A DNA stretch of 64,000 bases. It comes from Maribacter arenosus. Lineage in GTDB: Bacteria > Bacteroidota > Bacteroidia > Flavobacteriales > Flavobacteriaceae. The stretch spans positions 612,599-676,598 of the forward strand of contig NZ_JABTCG010000002.1 in assembly GCF_014610845.1 (NCBI RefSeq), in the 5' to 3' direction. The notes under the pieces were generated by a model, which saw nothing but the letters and a program-made list of their open reading frames with translations, did no database searches and was not told the DNA's origin. This document shows, piece by piece, positions 52,358 to 64,000 of this stretch (its first letter is position 1; every line of letters starts with the position of its first letter). The translations under genes were made by a program, and so were the position numbers.

Positions 52358-55300
52358 ATGAAAATAAAGTCGACCCCAATTCTTTTAGTAGCGTTTTTTT
52401 TCTTTCTAGGTGTTTTTACAACATTTTCCCAAGTAAAAAATGACTTCGATGTACGGTATCAAGCCGACATACGAGGTGAGCTAACCTTTATTGCAAACAA
52501 CATTGTCAACAGACAAGTCGATGCACATTGGGAAGGGGCATGGGAAAGAAGGGGAAGACGATGGGTATGGAATCCGCAGGCAACCTGGGTACCGGCAGAG
52601 AGTCCAAACGATCCTTATGACTTGACTGGAAACTCTTCGGATTATAACGACAATCTTAATATGCAATATATTGATGTCGATAGTGACCCAACTACATTTA
52701 GCTCTAGTAGCGCAACCTTGGATGTGCCTGATGAGGATTGTTCATTGGTGCGCTATGCAGGACTCTATTGGTCCGCTGTTTATGTGAACAATGATAGGAG
52801 CAATATCGATGATGTAAAATTTCAAGTGCCCGGAGGCGCTTATCAGGATATCACTGCCGATGAAATTCTTTTTGATGGGAATGGCGATCTTGATTTTGGG
52901 TATTATAGCCCCTACGCTTGCTATGCAGACGTAACTTCAATTGTTTCCGGCCTGGCAAACCCTGATGGGGATTATTTTGTGGCCAATGTGCGGGCAAGCT
53001 CGGGTAGCAGTATCTCTGGTGGTGTTTCCGGTGGTTGGACCATGGTAGTAGTCTATGAAAACCCGAATCTTCCTGGCAGTAAGTATATCACCACTTTTGA
53101 TGGGTATGCGGGGATTGCATCGGCAGCTCCGGATGTTGATATTCCAGTAAGTGGATTTACGACATTACCTGCGCCATTCAGTGTAAATGCAAACATAGCT
53201 ATTGGTGCTCTTGAAGGTGATAATAGAATACCAGGAGATGGCTTGGAAATCAATGCAAATGGTTCGTTCACGCAATTGAATAGTACGGTGAATCCCGCCA
53301 ACAACTTTTTTAATTCGAACATTTCGATCGACCCCAATTTATTCACTGCCAGAAACCCGAATAGTGTCAATACTTTGGGGTGGGACGTTGACCTATTTCC
53401 CGTGACCAACCAACCGAATAATAATGTTATACCAAACGATGCCACGAGTGCTATTTTAAGACTTAGTTCTACCCAGGACAAATACGATGTTTACTTCGCT
53501 TCCTTCGATGTAGAGATTATTGAGCCTAACATCGTTTTGGAGAAAAAGGTGAATACCCCGGGGGGTGTTGATATTACGGGACAAGGTGTGCATCTTGGTC
53601 AAACCCTGGACTATGTGCTTACCTTTCAGAATATCGGAAATGATGATGTTGATAATTATACGATACGGGATATACTACCAGTAAACGTTGCCCCGCCTAA
53701 CGGAACAACATTTACGCCTTCGGACATGACCTTACCCACGGGGGTAACCTATACCTATGATTCTACTACCCATGAGGTGGTATTTACTATTCCCAACAAT
53801 CTGGTAGAACAGGGACTTACTCCCTATTCAATACGTATGCGTGTAAAGGTCGCCGAGAATTGCTTTGATTTTATCGATGCGTGTTCTGACTTGATTCAAA
53901 ATTTGGCCTATTCTACCTATCAAGGTGTGGAAAACACAGCTGTGATTACGGATGACCCAAGTGTAACCGATTTTGATGCTTGCGGATTTGTTGTGCCAGG
54001 AGCTACCAACTTTCTATTGGACGATCTTTCCGATTGTAATTTTTCACGTACCGTGGAACTTTGTGGTAACCAGGCCATTTTGGATGCGGGGGATAATTTC
54101 GATGAATATATTTGGGTACGTGACGATAATGGTAATAATCAGATCGATTCCACAGATACCGTAATAACCGATGGCGATCCTGACAATGATCCAAGCACCA
54201 TGTCGGTTACCACTGTTGGCACTTATATCGTTGATAAAATCGTCGCTGACCCTTGTAAAGGTTTTAAGGAAATCATAACTGTTGTGCCCTATGGATCTGG
54301 GACAATACCAAATCCTATCATCGAATATTTTAATGATGTAAACAGTGATTCCGATCCATCAAATGATTTGGCTGGGGAAATCGTACAATGTAGTATCGAC
54401 AACGATCTGCTTCCAAAATTATTTCTTTGTGGAATTGGTGATACGCGTCAATTGCAGATCAACATCCTTGATGCACAAAGTCTTGTTTGGGAAAAATTGG
54501 ATGAAGGTAGTTGCGCCCCTTCAGGAGATGACTGCGCCAATAAAAACCTTACGTGCACATGGAACAATGAAGGCGCTGGCAATAATTATTTAGTATCAAG
54601 CGCGGGCAAATATAGGCTATCGGTTACCTATCAAAATGGATGTACAAGTCGTTTTTACTTCAATGTGTTCCAAAACACCTTGGATATCCTATATAACAAT
54701 AATGATATCATTTGTACTACGGATGGAAACATTACCATTACCAATTTAGGTGCTGGTTACGGTTACCAATTGGTAGATGATGCCACTGGTAATATAGTAA
54801 TCCCCTTTAGCGCCAACAATGGGCCAAGTTTTGATTTTGGAACAGGTGAGAACGGAGCGTACAGGATACAGGTTACCCAATTGGACAATGCAGGTGTGCC
54901 CATAGACGAGGCCTGTATCTTTGAAACCCCCGTTATTGGGATTGTGGAAAGGGATGTGCAATACAATGTTAATATTACCCCGGCAAACTGTACTGTTTTA
55001 GGCACGGCCACCATTCAGGTCACCAATGCCGATGCCAATTATAATTATGAAATCAGGTTGGATGATGGTTCAAATGGCGGCTTAGGCACATTGGTCGATG
55101 ACGAATTGGCGCAAACCAGCAACAATTTTACGTTCACAGGCTTAAATCCCGGTGATTATATTGCCTATGTAAATACCGATGATGGCTGTTCCTACAGTGA
55201 ACAAATCACCATTATTGACGAAAATGACCTGGAATTAACCGCACAGATTTCTCAGCATATAACCTGTAAGGAAGGGAATATTCAAATGAATTCAAATGGT

Positions 55301-58300
55301 GGTCAAACACCCCATACCTACGCTATTTGGGAATATGTTGATGAGGCTGGTACAACCATAACATCGTATCCTAGCATAAATGACATTCCACCTTCTGAGT
55401 TTCAAACAAGTGTTATTTTCGATATTCTTGATCCAGGGGATTACACCTTCGTTGTTATTGACAGAAATAGTTGTCATGCTATTTCAAATACCGTGACCAT
55501 CGAATTTCAACCTGCAGCTGAGTTCAATGCTACTTCTGTAATAGATGTACTTTGTTTTGGGGATTCAACCGGTTCAATAGAATTCAATCTTGTTAGTAGC
55601 AATGGGTATCAGCTTACTTTTTATTTATTCGATGCAGTAGGTTTCGACCCGGCTAATTATAATGTCGCCAATGCCATCAGCACCAATACCACCGGATATT
55701 TTCCTGGATTGGCTTCTGGCGATTATGAAATTGTAATAAATCAAAGAAAAGGGAGTGCTGACTGTGACTATTTTGAAAGTCATACCATAAGTGCGCCCAC
55801 GAATGCTCTAGCCGCCGATTCGGCACTAATACAGGATTATACCTGTGTGCAAGACGCCATTATCGAAGCCCAAAATGTAAGTGGCGGTACCGCTCCTTTT
55901 GAATACAGTATTGACGGGGTCAACTTCGTTTCAGGAGTCGGGGCCGAACAGTTTTCAGGACTTACAGATGGCACCTATACCATTACAGTTAGGGATGCCA
56001 ACGGTTGTGTATTCCCAACGCCTGCAATAACCGTTGCGCCACTAAACGAACCCAGTGATTTAACCTTTTCATCAACAGCTCCAAACTGTCCTGCACAGAC
56101 TTCAAACGTAACAGTAACTGTTGTTGACGGAAATACACCATTTGTTTTTGATATCATTGCGCCATCAGTAATCGCAGCGACATCCATTTCCGGAAATACC
56201 GCTGCTTTTGATAATCTTGCTCCCGGTACCTATACGTTCAGGGTAGTTGATAACAAAGGATGCGTTTATACAGAAGACTTTACCATTGCACCTGTAAATC
56301 CCATAACTGTTTCAGGAACTTTGATTAATAATGTGACTTGTTTAGGAGCTACCGATGGGGCCGTGGACTTTACTGTAAATGGTTTTTCTAGCACCTACTC
56401 ATATACGATTAATGGCGGAACTTCCGTAACGGGCCAGTCCGTCACGACCATCAACCTTACCGCGCTTGCCGCTGGCGACTATACAATAGTGGTCACAGAC
56501 GATACCACCAACTGTACCGATACCGCAACCGTTACCGTCAGTGAGCCTGCGACACCTTTGGCCTTCACCTTCGCGGTGGGCCCATTGACCTGTAACGCCG
56601 ACGGCTCGGTGACCATAACGGCCACCGACGGATGGGGAGGGTACTCCTATGAACTGGAACAGCCCGATTCAGTGGTCCTGGGGCCACAGGCAAGCAACGT
56701 CTTCACAGGGCTCGACCAGGTCGGCACACATACCATCCGCGTTACCGATGCAGGTGGCTGTACCGTTACCGATACCTTCGATATCACGGCTCCGGCCAAT
56801 CCGAGCATTACCCTGGACCCGACGACGGATCTATGTTATGATCCTGCAACGGGCGTGAGCCTGACCGCCAATGCCACAGGTGGGGTCGCACCGTATACCT
56901 ATAGCCTTAACGGTGCCCCGGCGCAAAATGGAAATGTATTCAATAACCTGGCCCCGGGCGCCTATACCGTCGTGGTCTCCGACGCCTATGGATGTCCTGC
57001 GACCTCGAATACGGTAACCATTGAGCCACAGCTTACGGTATCAGCCGTTCTTACCAAAGAACTCGACTGTACCGCTTCCCCGGATGCGATCATCGATATC
57101 ACCATTAATGGAGGTTATGCCGCTTTTGCCTATCAGGTGAACGGTGGTGCCAGTGTCCCTGTTGTGGGCAATACATTTAACTATACCACTGCGACGGACG
57201 GTTCGTTTACCTTCTTGATCACCGATAGCGAAGGCTGTACCGCCCAAACAACCATAGTTGTGGATCCAATCACGAATCCCGTCGCCACGAACAATCCCAC
57301 AAACCCAACATGTGACGGGGCGGCCGATGGCAGTGTGGAGGTAATCATTGACCCTAATTTCGGGACCGCGCCCTACCAGGTTGATTTTGACGGGGCCGGG
57401 CTATCCAACCAGACCGTATATACGGGGCTTATCGCCGGTACCTATAATTATACCGTTCAGGACAGCAAAGGCTGTACCTTCAACGGAAGTGTTACCCTAA
57501 CGGCCCCGAACCCAATGAGCGCCGATGCGGTATTGACACAGCCTTATACCTGTGTGCAAGACGCCATTATCGAAGCCCAAAATGTAAGTGGCGGTACCGC
57601 TCCTTATGAATACAGTATTGATGGGGTCAACTTCGTTTCTGGAGTCGGGGCCGAACAGTTTTCAGGACTTACCGATGGGGATTACACTATTACGGTACGT
57701 GATGCCAGTGGATGTACTTTTGCGACCATTCCCGTAAATGTCCCGGCCTTGGATCCACCGACCGATATCACTTTTAGCAGTACGGCCGCAAACTGTCCGT
57801 CCGAGACTTCTATTGTGACCTTAACGGCAATAGGCGGAAGCGGAGCGATAACCTATGAGATCATTGCCCCGGCTGCCTCCATAGCGACAAATGCAACAGG
57901 CGTATTCAACAATCTAGCCCCGGATACCTATACGTTCAGGGTCACCGATGACAAAGGATGCTCCTATGACGAAAATTATACCGTAAACCCAGTACAAAAA
58001 ATAAATGTGTCCGGTGCATTGACACAGGACGTATCCTGTGTGGGCAGTGCCGACGGCGCAATACGGTACGACGTGACCGGATTCAGCGGTAACTATAGCT
58101 TCGCCGTGACAGGGCCTACGGCCATCCCCGCACAATCGGGCATAACCACGGACCCCCTTAACTTCAGCGGTCTTTTGGCCGGTGATTATACCATTACGGT
58201 AACCGACGATACCACCAACTGTACCGATACCGCAACCGTTACCGTCAGTGAGCCTGCAACGGCATTGGCCTTCACCTTCGCGGTGGGCCCATTGACCTGT

Positions 58301-61300
58301 AACGCCGACGGCTCGGTGACCATAACGGCCACCGACGGATGGGGAGGGTACTCCTATGAACTGGAACAGCCCGATTCAGTGGTCCTGGGGCCACAGGCAA
58401 GCAACGTCTTCACAGGGCTCGACCAGGTCGGCACACATACCATCCGCGTTACCGATGCAGGTGGCTGTACCGTTACCGATACCTTCGATATCACGGCTCC
58501 GGCCAATCCGAGCATTACCCTGGACCCGACGACGGATCTATGTTATGATCCTGCAACGGGCGTGAGCCTGACCGCCAATGCCACAGGTGGGGTCGCACCG
58601 TATACCTATAGCCTTAACGGTGCCCCGGCGCAAAATGGAAATGTATTCAATAACCTGGCCCCGGGCGCCTATACCGTCGTGGTCTCCGACGCCTATGGAT
58701 GTCCTGCGACCTCGAATACGGTAACCATTGAGCCACAGCTTACGGTATCAGCCGTTCTTACCAAAGAACTCGACTGTACCGCTTCCCCGGATGCGATCAT
58801 CGATATCACCATTAATGGAGGTTATGCCGCTTTTGCCTATCAGGTGAACGGTGGTGCCAGTGTCCCTGTTGTGGGCAATACATTTAACTATACCACTGCG
58901 ACGGACGGTTCGTTTACCTTCTTGATCACCGATAGCGAAGGCTGTACCGCCCAAACAACCATAGTTGTGGATCCAATCACGAATCCCGTCGCCACGAACA
59001 ATCCCACAAACCCAACATGTGACGGGGCGGCCGATGGCAGTGTGGAGGTAATCATTGACCCTAATTTCGGGACCGCGCCCTACCAGGTTGATTTTGACGG
59101 GGCCGGGCTATCCAACCAGACCGTATATACGGGGCTTATCGCCGGTACCTATAATTATACCGTTCAGGACAGCAAAGGCTGTACCTTCAACGGAAGTGTT
59201 ACCCTAACGGCCCCGAACCCAATGAGCGCCGATGCGGTATTGACACAGCCTTATACCTGTGTGCAAGACGCCATTATCGAAGCCCAAAATGTAAGTGGCG
59301 GTACCGCTCCTTATGAATACAGTATTGATGGGGTCAACTTCGTTTCTGGAGTCGGGGCCGAACAGTTTTCAGGACTTACCGATGGGGATTACACTATTAC
59401 GGTACGTGATGCCAGTGGATGTACTTTTGCGACCATTCCCGTAAATGTCCCGGCCTTGGATCCACCGACCGATATCACTTTTAGCAGTACGGCCGCAAAC
59501 TGTCCGTCCGAGACTTCTATTGTGACCTTAACGGCAATAGGCGGAAGCGGAGCGATAACCTATGAGATCATTGCCCCGGCTGCCTCCATAGCGACAAATG
59601 CAACAGGCGTATTCAACAATCTAGCCCCGGATACCTATACGTTCAGGGTCACCGATGACAAAGGATGCTCCTATGACGAAAATTATACCGTAAACCCAGT
59701 ACAAAAAATAAATGTGTCCGGTGCATTGACACAGGACGTATCCTGTGTGGGCAGTGCCGACGGCGCAATACGGTACGACGTGACCGGATTCAGCGGTAAC
59801 TATAGCTTCGCCGTGACAGGGCCTACGGCCATCCCCGCACAATCGGGCATAACCACGGACCCCCTTAACTTCAGCGGTCTTTTGGCCGGTGATTATACCA
59901 TTACGGTAACCGACGATACCACCAACTGTACCGATACCGCAACCGTTACCGTCAGTGAGCCTGCAACGGCATTGGCCTTCACCTTCGCGGTGGGCCCATT
60001 GACCTGTAACGCCGACGGCTCGGTGACCATAACGGCCACCGACGGATGGGGAGGGTACTCCTATGAACTGGAACAGCCCGATTCAGTGGTCCTGGGGCCA
60101 CAGGCAAGCAACGTCTTCACAGGGCTCGACCAGGTCGGCACACATACCATCCGCGTTACCGATGCAGGTGGCTGTACCGTTACCGATACCTTCGATATCA
60201 CGGCTCCGGCCAATCCAGTGGCCAGTATTGATACCGCAGCTTCGACATTGTGCTATACATCGACCAGCCTGGCAACTATTGTTGTTGGTGCTTCCGGCGG
60301 TGTGGCCCCTTATTACTATAGTTTGAATGGGGGTTCTACCCAAACATCCAATACTTTTGCAGACCTAACACCTGGGATTTATGACTTTACGGTTATGGAT
60401 AGTTTTGGGTGTGCCGATAACATACAATTCACGATTGAACCAGAACTTACGGCCGACGCCGTACTTACCAAGGATCTTGACTGTACCCTAAGTCCTAATG
60501 CCGAAATCAATGTGACGGTAAACGGAGGATATCCCGCCTATACCTATGAAATAGATGTCGATGGCGCTGGATATGTGGCCTATTTAGGTGGTTTCCCTTA
60601 TAGCACTGCTACAGCAGGAACCTATCAATTTAGAATAACCGATACCCAAGGTTGTGTTACCCAAACTAGCATTGTTACCGTTACTGCGGCTGACACACCG
60701 GTTATTTCTAGTGTAACACCGACCCATGTTCTATGTTATGGGGACAACTCCGGATCTTTGGACATTGTTATCGATACAAGTGTAGGTGTTGCTCCATTTA
60801 CAATAAATATTTTTGAAACGATTACCAGCACCGATTATGGCAGTCAGACTAGTGGATTACCTGCAGGGGATTATCAAATTACCGTTACAGACGATAAAGG
60901 CTGTTTTGTAACAACAACACAAACATTAACAGAGCCGAGTGCAATAAACCCCAATACTACCCACACTAATTTATCTTGTTCTGCCTCCGCAAATGTCTTA
61001 GGCACCATTACAGTAGATGCCACGGGTGGTACCTCGACTTATATATATGAAATAAACAATACTGACTATTCATATACCGATTCATATGATACCTCATCAG
61101 GAACAAATGACCACACGTTTTCAGGCCTTAATTTTGGGGACTATACAATTCGTGTAGTAGATAGTAATGGTTGCGAAAATATATCAACAGTTACCATTAC
61201 CACCGGGCCTGATGTGCTAATCACAACCACTGGTGCCGCGGGCTGCCTTCCAGGTAGCGGCGAGATGCTCGTGGAAGCAGCCGCCAGCAACGGTACACTA

Positions 61301-64000
61301 GGTACAGGAACATTCTATTTCGCTATATATCCTGCTCCTGCATGGAGCGCGGTTAGCCCATCTTGGTTTATTCAGGATGGAGGTCCCGGCTCACCCCCAT
61401 ACACCCATAATTTTACAGGGCTTACTCCTGGGGTCACCTATACCTTTATCGTATATGACTCGGATACAGGTTGTGAATATGTACAGGAAGGAACTGTCCC
61501 AGTTTCAACGAGTTCAAGCTTAACGTCTACTGTAGACGCCACGACCAATGTAAGTTGCTTTGGATCTGTAGATGGGTCTGTAGAATTTACCTTTAGCGAT
61601 CACGGTGGAACTCGGGTTGATTATGAAATTTTTACCGCTGTAACTAATACTTCTACTGGTATTTCAGGAAGTTACACCCCATTGGTGCCAACAATTCCTA
61701 GAACTGAAACTTTAACGGGGCTTGCGCCAAATGAATACTATATCCTATTTACGGAATTTGATGGTCCTAATGCAGGGTGTGTCAATGCCTCCGACAGCTT
61801 TATAATAGAACAGGCTCCTGCTTTATTGGAGATTACAGCCACGGCAACAAATGCCAATAGTTGTACCCTAAATTCTGGAACTATTACGGCCACCGCCAGA
61901 TATGGACAAACCCCTTACCAATTTCAATTGGAATTGGCCTCTGCAGCAGCCCCAACAGTTGCTACTTGGACGGGAACCAATACGACAGGCTTTTTCAATG
62001 CAGATGCTGAAGATTATATCGTTTATGTTAAAGATGCAAATAACTGTATACGCTCGGCGCCTATTACTGTAGATGAAGACCCAACCCCAGTTATAGACTT
62101 AACCGTAACTAATCAATGTGCGACTACAGAAGGTAATTTCACCATCGAAGTTGAATTGATCAACGCTGGAATGCAGCCTTATTTCCTAAGTTTGGACGGC
62201 GGGGCATATCAAGCGGTAACCCTCGCTGGTGCTGGAAGTACATATGATTTTACCGGATTAAACTCAGGAAATCACACGGTGGAAGTTAGGGATTCAAATG
62301 GTTGTGGAAATAGTGTAAATATTGATATCTATACCCCAACCTCATTATCCGCGGATCTAATTGTTCAACCAACCTGTTTAGGTGGTGATGGCAGAATAGA
62401 TGTAGTCGCTTATGGAGGTTCTGGTCTTTACCAATATGAGTTATTTGATTCCTTAGGAGCAAGTATTGCGGGACCCCAATTGTCACCCTCCTTTCCTGGA
62501 TTGGATCCGGATAACTATAGTGTATTTGTTTACGATACTTTGGCCACAGGATGTGACGCCAATATAGACATTACTTTGGAAGTGCCTGCTGCGGTTGCGT
62601 TCACGTGGACCAAGGAGGATGTTTCCTGTAATGGAGGCTCTGACGGAAGCATAACAGTAACATTGGATGCGGGAATGAACAACCCTCCCTATACGTATCA
62701 GTTATTTGATATAACCGGTCTTATACCGCGTAGCGGGGTACAGACTAGTAATATATTTACGAACCTAGTTGCCGACGATTACAAAGTACGGGTTACCTCT
62801 GGAAGATTCTGTATGGACGTACAAGATGTAACTATTGATGAACCAACAGTGCTTGTGGCAACTGCCAGTGCAACCGATTTTGCTTGTGCGGCCGATAACT
62901 CTGTAAGTGTATCCGTGCTTACGGCGGATGTACCAACTACAGGCACGGCCCCTTATACCTATAGCATAAACGGAACGGACTTCTTTGCCTCCAATACGTT
63001 CAACATAACCGATACCGGTGCCTCACAGACCATCACCGTCACCGTAAGGGACGATAACGGGTGCTTGGACACAACGAACGTTACCATCGATCCGTTGCCT
63101 ACCATGACCGATGTGACAGTTGCCCAAATAACAGCAATAACCTGTGCCAATGATGAAACGGCCCGTGTAACGGTGACCGGCGGATCGGGCGACTTCACCT
63201 TCGAGCTATTGCCCGGTGGACCGGTCCAGAGTTTGGCAAGCCAGACGGCCGACTTTGACCTTACCGCCCCAGGGGACTATACGTTCAGGGTGACCGATAA
63301 CGTTACGGGATGTTATTTTACAACATTGCCTTATACCGTTGCGCCTTACGATGTAATCGAAGCCATCGCAACAGCGGTTACCCCGGTGACCTGTTTCGGG
63401 GACTCCGATGGGGAGCTTTCGATACAAGTGAACAATTACCTGGGCAACTATACCTACCAGATATTCGATGCGGCCGCAACACCAATAACCGGTGCTATAG
63501 CTTCCGATACTTCTGTAAACCCAAGAACGATATCAGGACTTCCTGCAGGAAACTTCTATGTAGAGGTAATCGCTATGGATACACCATTCTGTGACGATAT
63601 CTCCAATACGATCACCATAGGGTCGCCTAGTGCAGTTGTAAGCCTAGTCGAAGATTCCAATATCAATGCAAATTGCAATATCGGCGCACAGGTCACCGTA
63701 TCGGCAAGTGGCGGGACTCCCGGCTATACCTATGCATTCGTTGAAGACGGGGTTGCCCCTTTGGCAGGGGATTATTCGGCAAATAATTTTGCCATACTCA
63801 ATCCTGCAACCAATTTAAACTGGGACGTATACGTGCTCGATGCGAACAACTGTCCGCAAATGATCGATGTGGTTATTGCCGAAGATCCTATGCCTACGGT
63901 AACGGCCCCAGTATACGCCACGGACCAATGTACATCCAACGGTACGTCCTACACTTTTGATGTAGTGGGTACGGGTGTCGCGCCACTTGAATACAGCGTG
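52358..64000 (+). CDS. giant SprB-like gliding/adhesin protein (partial, runs off the window)
   Basis: One frame is open from the ATG at 52358 to the last base, at least 3,881 codons, with no stop. It begins with a signal peptide ([17 protein letters not shown]), then an N-terminal domain (about 26-385), a DUF11-like repeat domain near 390-510 ([20 protein letters not shown]), a Cys-containing region to about 1,050, and then a very long array of roughly 80-residue SprB-type modules. Each module has one early Cys, a GxxPYxYSI-type strand, and an ending like GLxxGxYTITVxDxxGCT. SprB in Flavobacterium johnsoniae is the mobile cell-surface adhesin of gliding, exported by type IX secretion. The C-terminal sorting domain lies beyond the window. 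Large internal duplications (see repeats) raise the possibility of assembly error or copy-number variation. Acidic, Thr/Asn/Gly-rich composition suits a surface filament. Confidence 0.85.
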   Translation, partial: MKIKSTPILLVAFFFFLGVFTTFSQVKNDFDVRYQADIRGELTFIANNIVNRQVDAHWEGAWERRGRRWVWNPQATWVPAESPNDPYDLTGNSSDYNDNLNMQYIDVDSDPTTFSSSSATLDVPDEDCSLVRYAGLYWSAVYVNNDRSNIDDVKFQVPGGAYQDITADEILFDGNGDLDFGYYSPYACYADVTSIVSGLANPDGDYFVANVRASSGSSISGGVSGGWTMVVVYENPNLPGSKYITTFDGYAGIASAAPDVDIPVSGFTTLPAPFSVNANIAIGALEGDNRIPGDGLEINANGSFTQLNSTVNPANNFFNSNISIDPNLFTARNPNSVNTLGWDVDLFPVTNQPNNNVIPNDATSAILRLSSTQDKYDVYFASFDVEIIEPNIVLEKKVNTPGGVDITGQGVHLGQTLDYVLTFQNIGNDDVDNYTIRDILPVNVAPPNGTTFTPSDMTLPTGVTYTYDSTTHEVVFTIPNNLVEQGLTPYSIRMRVKVAENCFDFIDACSDLIQNLAYSTYQGVENTAVITDDPSVTDFDACGFVVPGATNFLLDDLSDCNFSRTVELCGNQAILDAGDNFDEYIWVRDDNGNNQIDSTDTVITDGDPDNDPSTMSVTTVGTYIVDKIVADPCKGFKEIITVVPYGSGTIPNPIIEYFNDVNSDSDPSNDLAGEIVQCSIDNDLLPKLFLCGIGDTRQLQINILDAQSLVWEKLDEGSCAPSGDDCANKNLTCTWNNEGAGNNYLVSSAGKYRLSVTYQNGCTSRFYFNVFQNTLDILYNNNDIICTTDGNITITNLGAGYGYQLVDDATGNIVIPFSANNGPSFDFGTGENGAYRIQVTQLDNAGVPIDEACIFETPVIGIVERDVQYNVNITPANCTVLGTATIQVTNADANYNYEIRLDDGSNGGLGTLVDDELAQTSNNFTFTGLNPGDYIAYVNTDDGCSYSEQITIIDENDLELTAQISQHITCKEGNIQMNSNGGQTPHTYAIWEYVDEAGTTITSYPSINDIPPSEFQTSVIFDILDPGDYTFVVIDRNSCHAISNTVTIEFQPAAEFNATSVIDVLCFGDSTGSIEFNLVSSNGYQLTFYLFDAVGFDPANYNVANAISTNTTGYFPGLASGDYEIVINQRKGSADCDYFESHTISAPTNALAADSALIQDYTCVQDAIIEAQNVSGGTAPFEYSIDGVNFVSGVGAEQFSGLTDGTYTITVRDANGCVFPTPAITVAPLNEPSDLTFSSTAPNCPAQTSNVTVTVVDGNTPFVFDIIAPSVIAATSISGNTAAFDNLAPGTYTFRVVDNKGCVYTEDFTIAPVNPITVSGTLINNVTCLGATDGAVDFTVNGFSSTYSYTINGGTSVTGQSVTTINLTALAAGDYTIVVTDDTTNCTDTATVTVSEPATPLAFTFAVGPLTCNADGSVTITATDGWGGYSYELEQPDSVVLGPQASNVFTGLDQVGTHTIRVTDAGGCTVTDTFDITAPANPSITLDPTTDLCYDPATGVSLTANATGGVAPYTYSLNGAPAQNGNVFNNLAPGAYTVVVSDAYGCPATSNTVTIEPQLTVSAVLTKELDCTASPDAIIDITINGGYAAFAYQVNGGASVPVVGNTFNYTTATDGSFTFLITDSEGCTAQTTIVVDPITNPVATNNPTNPTCDGAADGSVEVIIDPNFGTAPYQVDFDGAGLSNQTVYTGLIAGTYNYTVQDSKGCTFNGSVTLTAPNPMSADAVLTQPYTCVQDAIIEAQNVSGGTAPYEYSIDGVNFVSGVGAEQFSGLTDGDYTITVRDASGCTFATIPVNVPALDPPTDITFSSTAANCPSETSIVTLTAIGGSGAITYEIIAPAASIATNATGVFNNLAPDTYTFRVTDDKGCSYDENYTVNPVQKINVSGALTQDVSCVGSADGAIRYDVTGFSGNYSFAVTGPTAIPAQSGITTDPLNFSGLLAGDYTITVTDDTTNCTDTATVTVSEPATALAFTFAVGPLTCNADGSVTITATDGWGGYSYELEQPDSVVLGPQASNVFTGLDQVGTHTIRVTDAGGCTVTDTFDITAPANPSITLDPTTDLCYDPATGVSLTANATGGVAPYTYSLNGAPAQNGNVFNNLAPGAYTVVVSDAYGCPATSNTVTIEPQLTVSAVLTKELDCTASPDAIIDITINGGYAAFAYQVNGGASVPVVGNTFNYTTATDGSFTFLITDSEGCTAQTTIVVDPITNPVATNNPTNPTCDGAADGSVEVIIDPNFGTAPYQVDFDGAGLSNQTVYTGLIAGTYNYTVQDSKGCTFNGSVTLTAPNPMSADAVLTQPYTCVQDAIIEAQNVSGGTAPYEYSIDGVNFVSGVGAEQFSGLTDGDYTITVRDASGCTFATIPVNVPALDPPTDITFSSTAANCPSETSIVTLTAIGGSGAITYEIIAPAASIATNATGVFNNLAPDTYTFRVTDDKGCSYDENYTVNPVQKINVSGALTQDVSCVGSADGAIRYDVTGFSGNYSFAVTGPTAIPAQSGITTDPLNFSGLLAGDYTITVTDDTTNCTDTATVTVSEPATALAFTFAVGPLTCNADGSVTITATDGWGGYSYELEQPDSVVLGPQASNVFTGLDQVGTHTIRVTDAGGCTVTDTFDITAPANPVASIDTAASTLCYTSTSLATIVVGASGGVAPYYYSLNGGSTQTSNTFADLTPGIYDFTVMDSFGCADNIQFTIEPELTADAVLTKDLDCTLSPNAEINVTVNGGYPAYTYEIDVDGAGYVAYLGGFPYSTATAGTYQFRITDTQGCVTQTSIVTVTAADTPVISSVTPTHVLCYGDNSGSLDIVIDTSVGVAPFTINIFETITSTDYGSQTSGLPAGDYQITVTDDKGCFVTTTQTLTEPSAINPNTTHTNLSCSASANVLGTITVDATGGTSTYIYEINNTDYSYTDSYDTSSGTNDHTFSGLNFGDYTIRVVDSNGCENISTVTITTGPDVLITTTGAAGCLPGSGEMLVEAAASNGTLGTGTFYFAIYPAPAWSAVSPSWFIQDGGPGSPPYTHNFTGLTPGVTYTFIVYDSDTGCEYVQEGTVPVSTSSSLTSTVDATTNVSCFGSVDGSVEFTFSDHGGTRVDYEIFTAVTNTSTGISGSYTPLVPTIPRTETLTGLAPNEYYILFTEFDGPNAGCVNASDSFIIEQAPALLEITATATNANSCTLNSGTITATARYGQTPYQFQLELASAAAPTVATWTGTNTTGFFNADAEDYIVYVKDANNCIRSAPITVDEDPTPVIDLTVTNQCATTEGNFTIEVELINAGMQPYFLSLDGGAYQAVTLAGAGSTYDFTGLNSGNHTVEVRDSNGCGNSVNIDIYTPTSLSADLIVQPTCLGGDGRIDVVAYGGSGLYQYELFDSLGASIAGPQLSPSFPGLDPDNYSVFVYDTLATGCDANIDITLEVPAAVAFTWTKEDVSCNGGSDGSITVTLDAGMNNPPYTYQLFDITGLIPRSGVQTSNIFTNLVADDYKVRVTSGRFCMDVQDVTIDEPTVLVATASATDFACAADNSVSVSVLTADVPTTGTAPYTYSINGTDFFASNTFNITDTGASQTITVTVRDDNGCLDTTNVTIDPLPTMTDVTVAQITAITCANDETARVTVTGGSGDFTFELLPGGPVQSLASQTADFDLTAPGDYTFRVTDNVTGCYFTTLPYTVAPYDVIEAIATAVTPVTCFGDSDGELSIQVNNYLGNYTYQIFDAAATPITGAIASDTSVNPRTISGLPAGNFYVEVIAMDTPFCDDISNTITIGSPSAVVSLVEDSNINANCNIGAQVTVSASGGTPGYTYAFVEDGVAPLAGDYSANNFAILNPATNLNWDVYVLDANNCPQMIDVVIAEDPMPTVTAPVYATDQCTSNGTSYTFDVVGTGVAPLEYSV
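55838..56557 (+). repeat. diverged partial copy (copy 0) of the 1,707-bp higher-order repeat
   Basis: The stretch from about 55838 to 56000 is nearly identical to 57545-57707, exactly 1,707 bp later (ACCTGTGTGC at 55841 and 57548). The middle part (about 56000-56480) has diverged strongly, while the end (about 56495-56557) is again close to 58202-58264. The patchwork suggests gene conversion between units. Confidence 0.75.
56558..58264 (+). repeat. 1,707-bp tandem repeat, copy 1
   Basis: A unit of 569 codons beginning TTGGCCTTCACC, in frame with the adhesin. It encodes seven SprB-type modules of about 80 residues (starting [12 protein letters not shown], then [39 protein letters not shown] and QKINVSGAL). 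I found no difference from copy 2 on reading. The base composition is visibly richer in G and C than the flanking adhesin sequence. Confidence 0.9.
58265..59971 (+). repeat. 1,707-bp tandem repeat, copy 2
   Basis: It follows copy 1 directly with the same phase (TTGGCCTTCACC at 58265). The seven modules are repeated in the same order. Apparent identity over 1.7 kb, including silent positions, means a very recent duplication or continuing homogenisation. Confidence 0.9.
59972..60216 (+). repeat. 1,707-bp tandem repeat, truncated copy 3
   Basis: 245 bp identical to the start of copies 1 and 2, covering the first module ([12 protein letters not shown]... to the TAPANP junction). At 60217 the sequence departs abruptly into different SprB-type modules that remain in frame, marking the edge of the amplification. 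Confidence 0.88.

Noticed and set aside
55838..60216. Possible CRISPR-like or mobile-element repeat array
   Set aside because: The repeats are 1.7 kb, coding and in frame, with no short spacers, terminal inverted repeats or transposase.
56649..60326. Identical open frames recurring at 56649, 58356 and 60063 and on the opposite strand
   Set aside because: They are shadow frames produced by the 1,707-bp repeat; the true frame is the adhesin frame starting at 52358.
62590..62606. CACGTG-containing sequence as an additional parS site
   Set aside because: GTTCACGTGGAC has the wrong arms for the 16-bp motif and lies in adhesin coding sequence.

Overview
The window comes from a marine-type member of the Flavobacteriaceae (Bacteroidota). 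The evidence is AT-rich DNA, promoters of the Bacteroidota type (TTG-N19-TAnnTTTG), several family-restricted genes (DUF4254, DUF6427, DUF6341, DUF4837, DUF6909, DUF4175 types), type IX secretion (T9SS) components and a giant SprB-like gliding adhesin. I cannot name the species.

Layout. (1) 0.2-3.4 kb: an arsenosugar-type cluster (DUF2064-type transferase, AhpD-like protein, radical SAM ArsS) followed by a TetR regulator; three similar operator-like palindromes lie before the first gene and before the regulator. (2) 3.4-7.5 kb: a DUF6427 / DUF4254 / glycosyltransferase-9 operon, a tiny membrane protein and purD. (3) 7.6-20.5 kb: a surface polysaccharide locus with UDP-xylose synthase, WecA-like initiating transferase, WecG/TagA and GT4 glycosyltransferases, two O-antigen polymerase/ligase-like membrane proteins, pyruvyl transferase, nitroreductase-like protein, Wzx-like flippase, rfbC and a Wzz-like protein. 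It contains a decayed rfbA remnant and another eroded reading frame. (4) 20.5-25 kb: DUF6909, GH3-like and M23 genes, with a divergent tatA. (5) 25.4-34.9 kb: a PorE-like OmpA protein with an SPOR-like module, twin 56-residue membrane proteins, DUF4837 lipoprotein, LysM lytic transglycosylase, pgk, holB, a DoxX-like protein and an OmpH-like lipoprotein. (6) 35.2-47.1 kb: methyltransferase, lipoprotein, mnmG, ybeY, a DUF4175-type giant coiled-coil protein, gltX, an SPFH protein and glnS. Two perfect 16-bp parS-type palindromes flank mnmG, suggesting this part is near the replication origin. (7) 47.4 kb to the end: an Ig-like T9SS type-B cargo protein, a PorP/SprF-type protein with two SPOR-like modules, and a giant adhesin open to the window edge (at least 3,881 codons).

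The most notable signals are: (a) the adhesin carries a 1,707-bp (569-residue) higher-order tandem repeat, made of seven roughly 80-residue modules, in two apparently identical full copies plus a partial third and a diverged earlier copy; (b) the cargo/PorP pair, the adhesin and (more weakly) the OmpA gene are preceded by paired ACAACA-type direct repeats spaced exactly 21 bp, with a -7-like box exactly 30 bp downstream, suggesting one shared activator; (c) an SPOR-like module is shared by the OmpA and PorP proteins; (d) the paired parS sites; (e) pseudogene remnants in the polysaccharide locus. No rRNA, tRNA, CRISPR array or insertion sequence was recognised.
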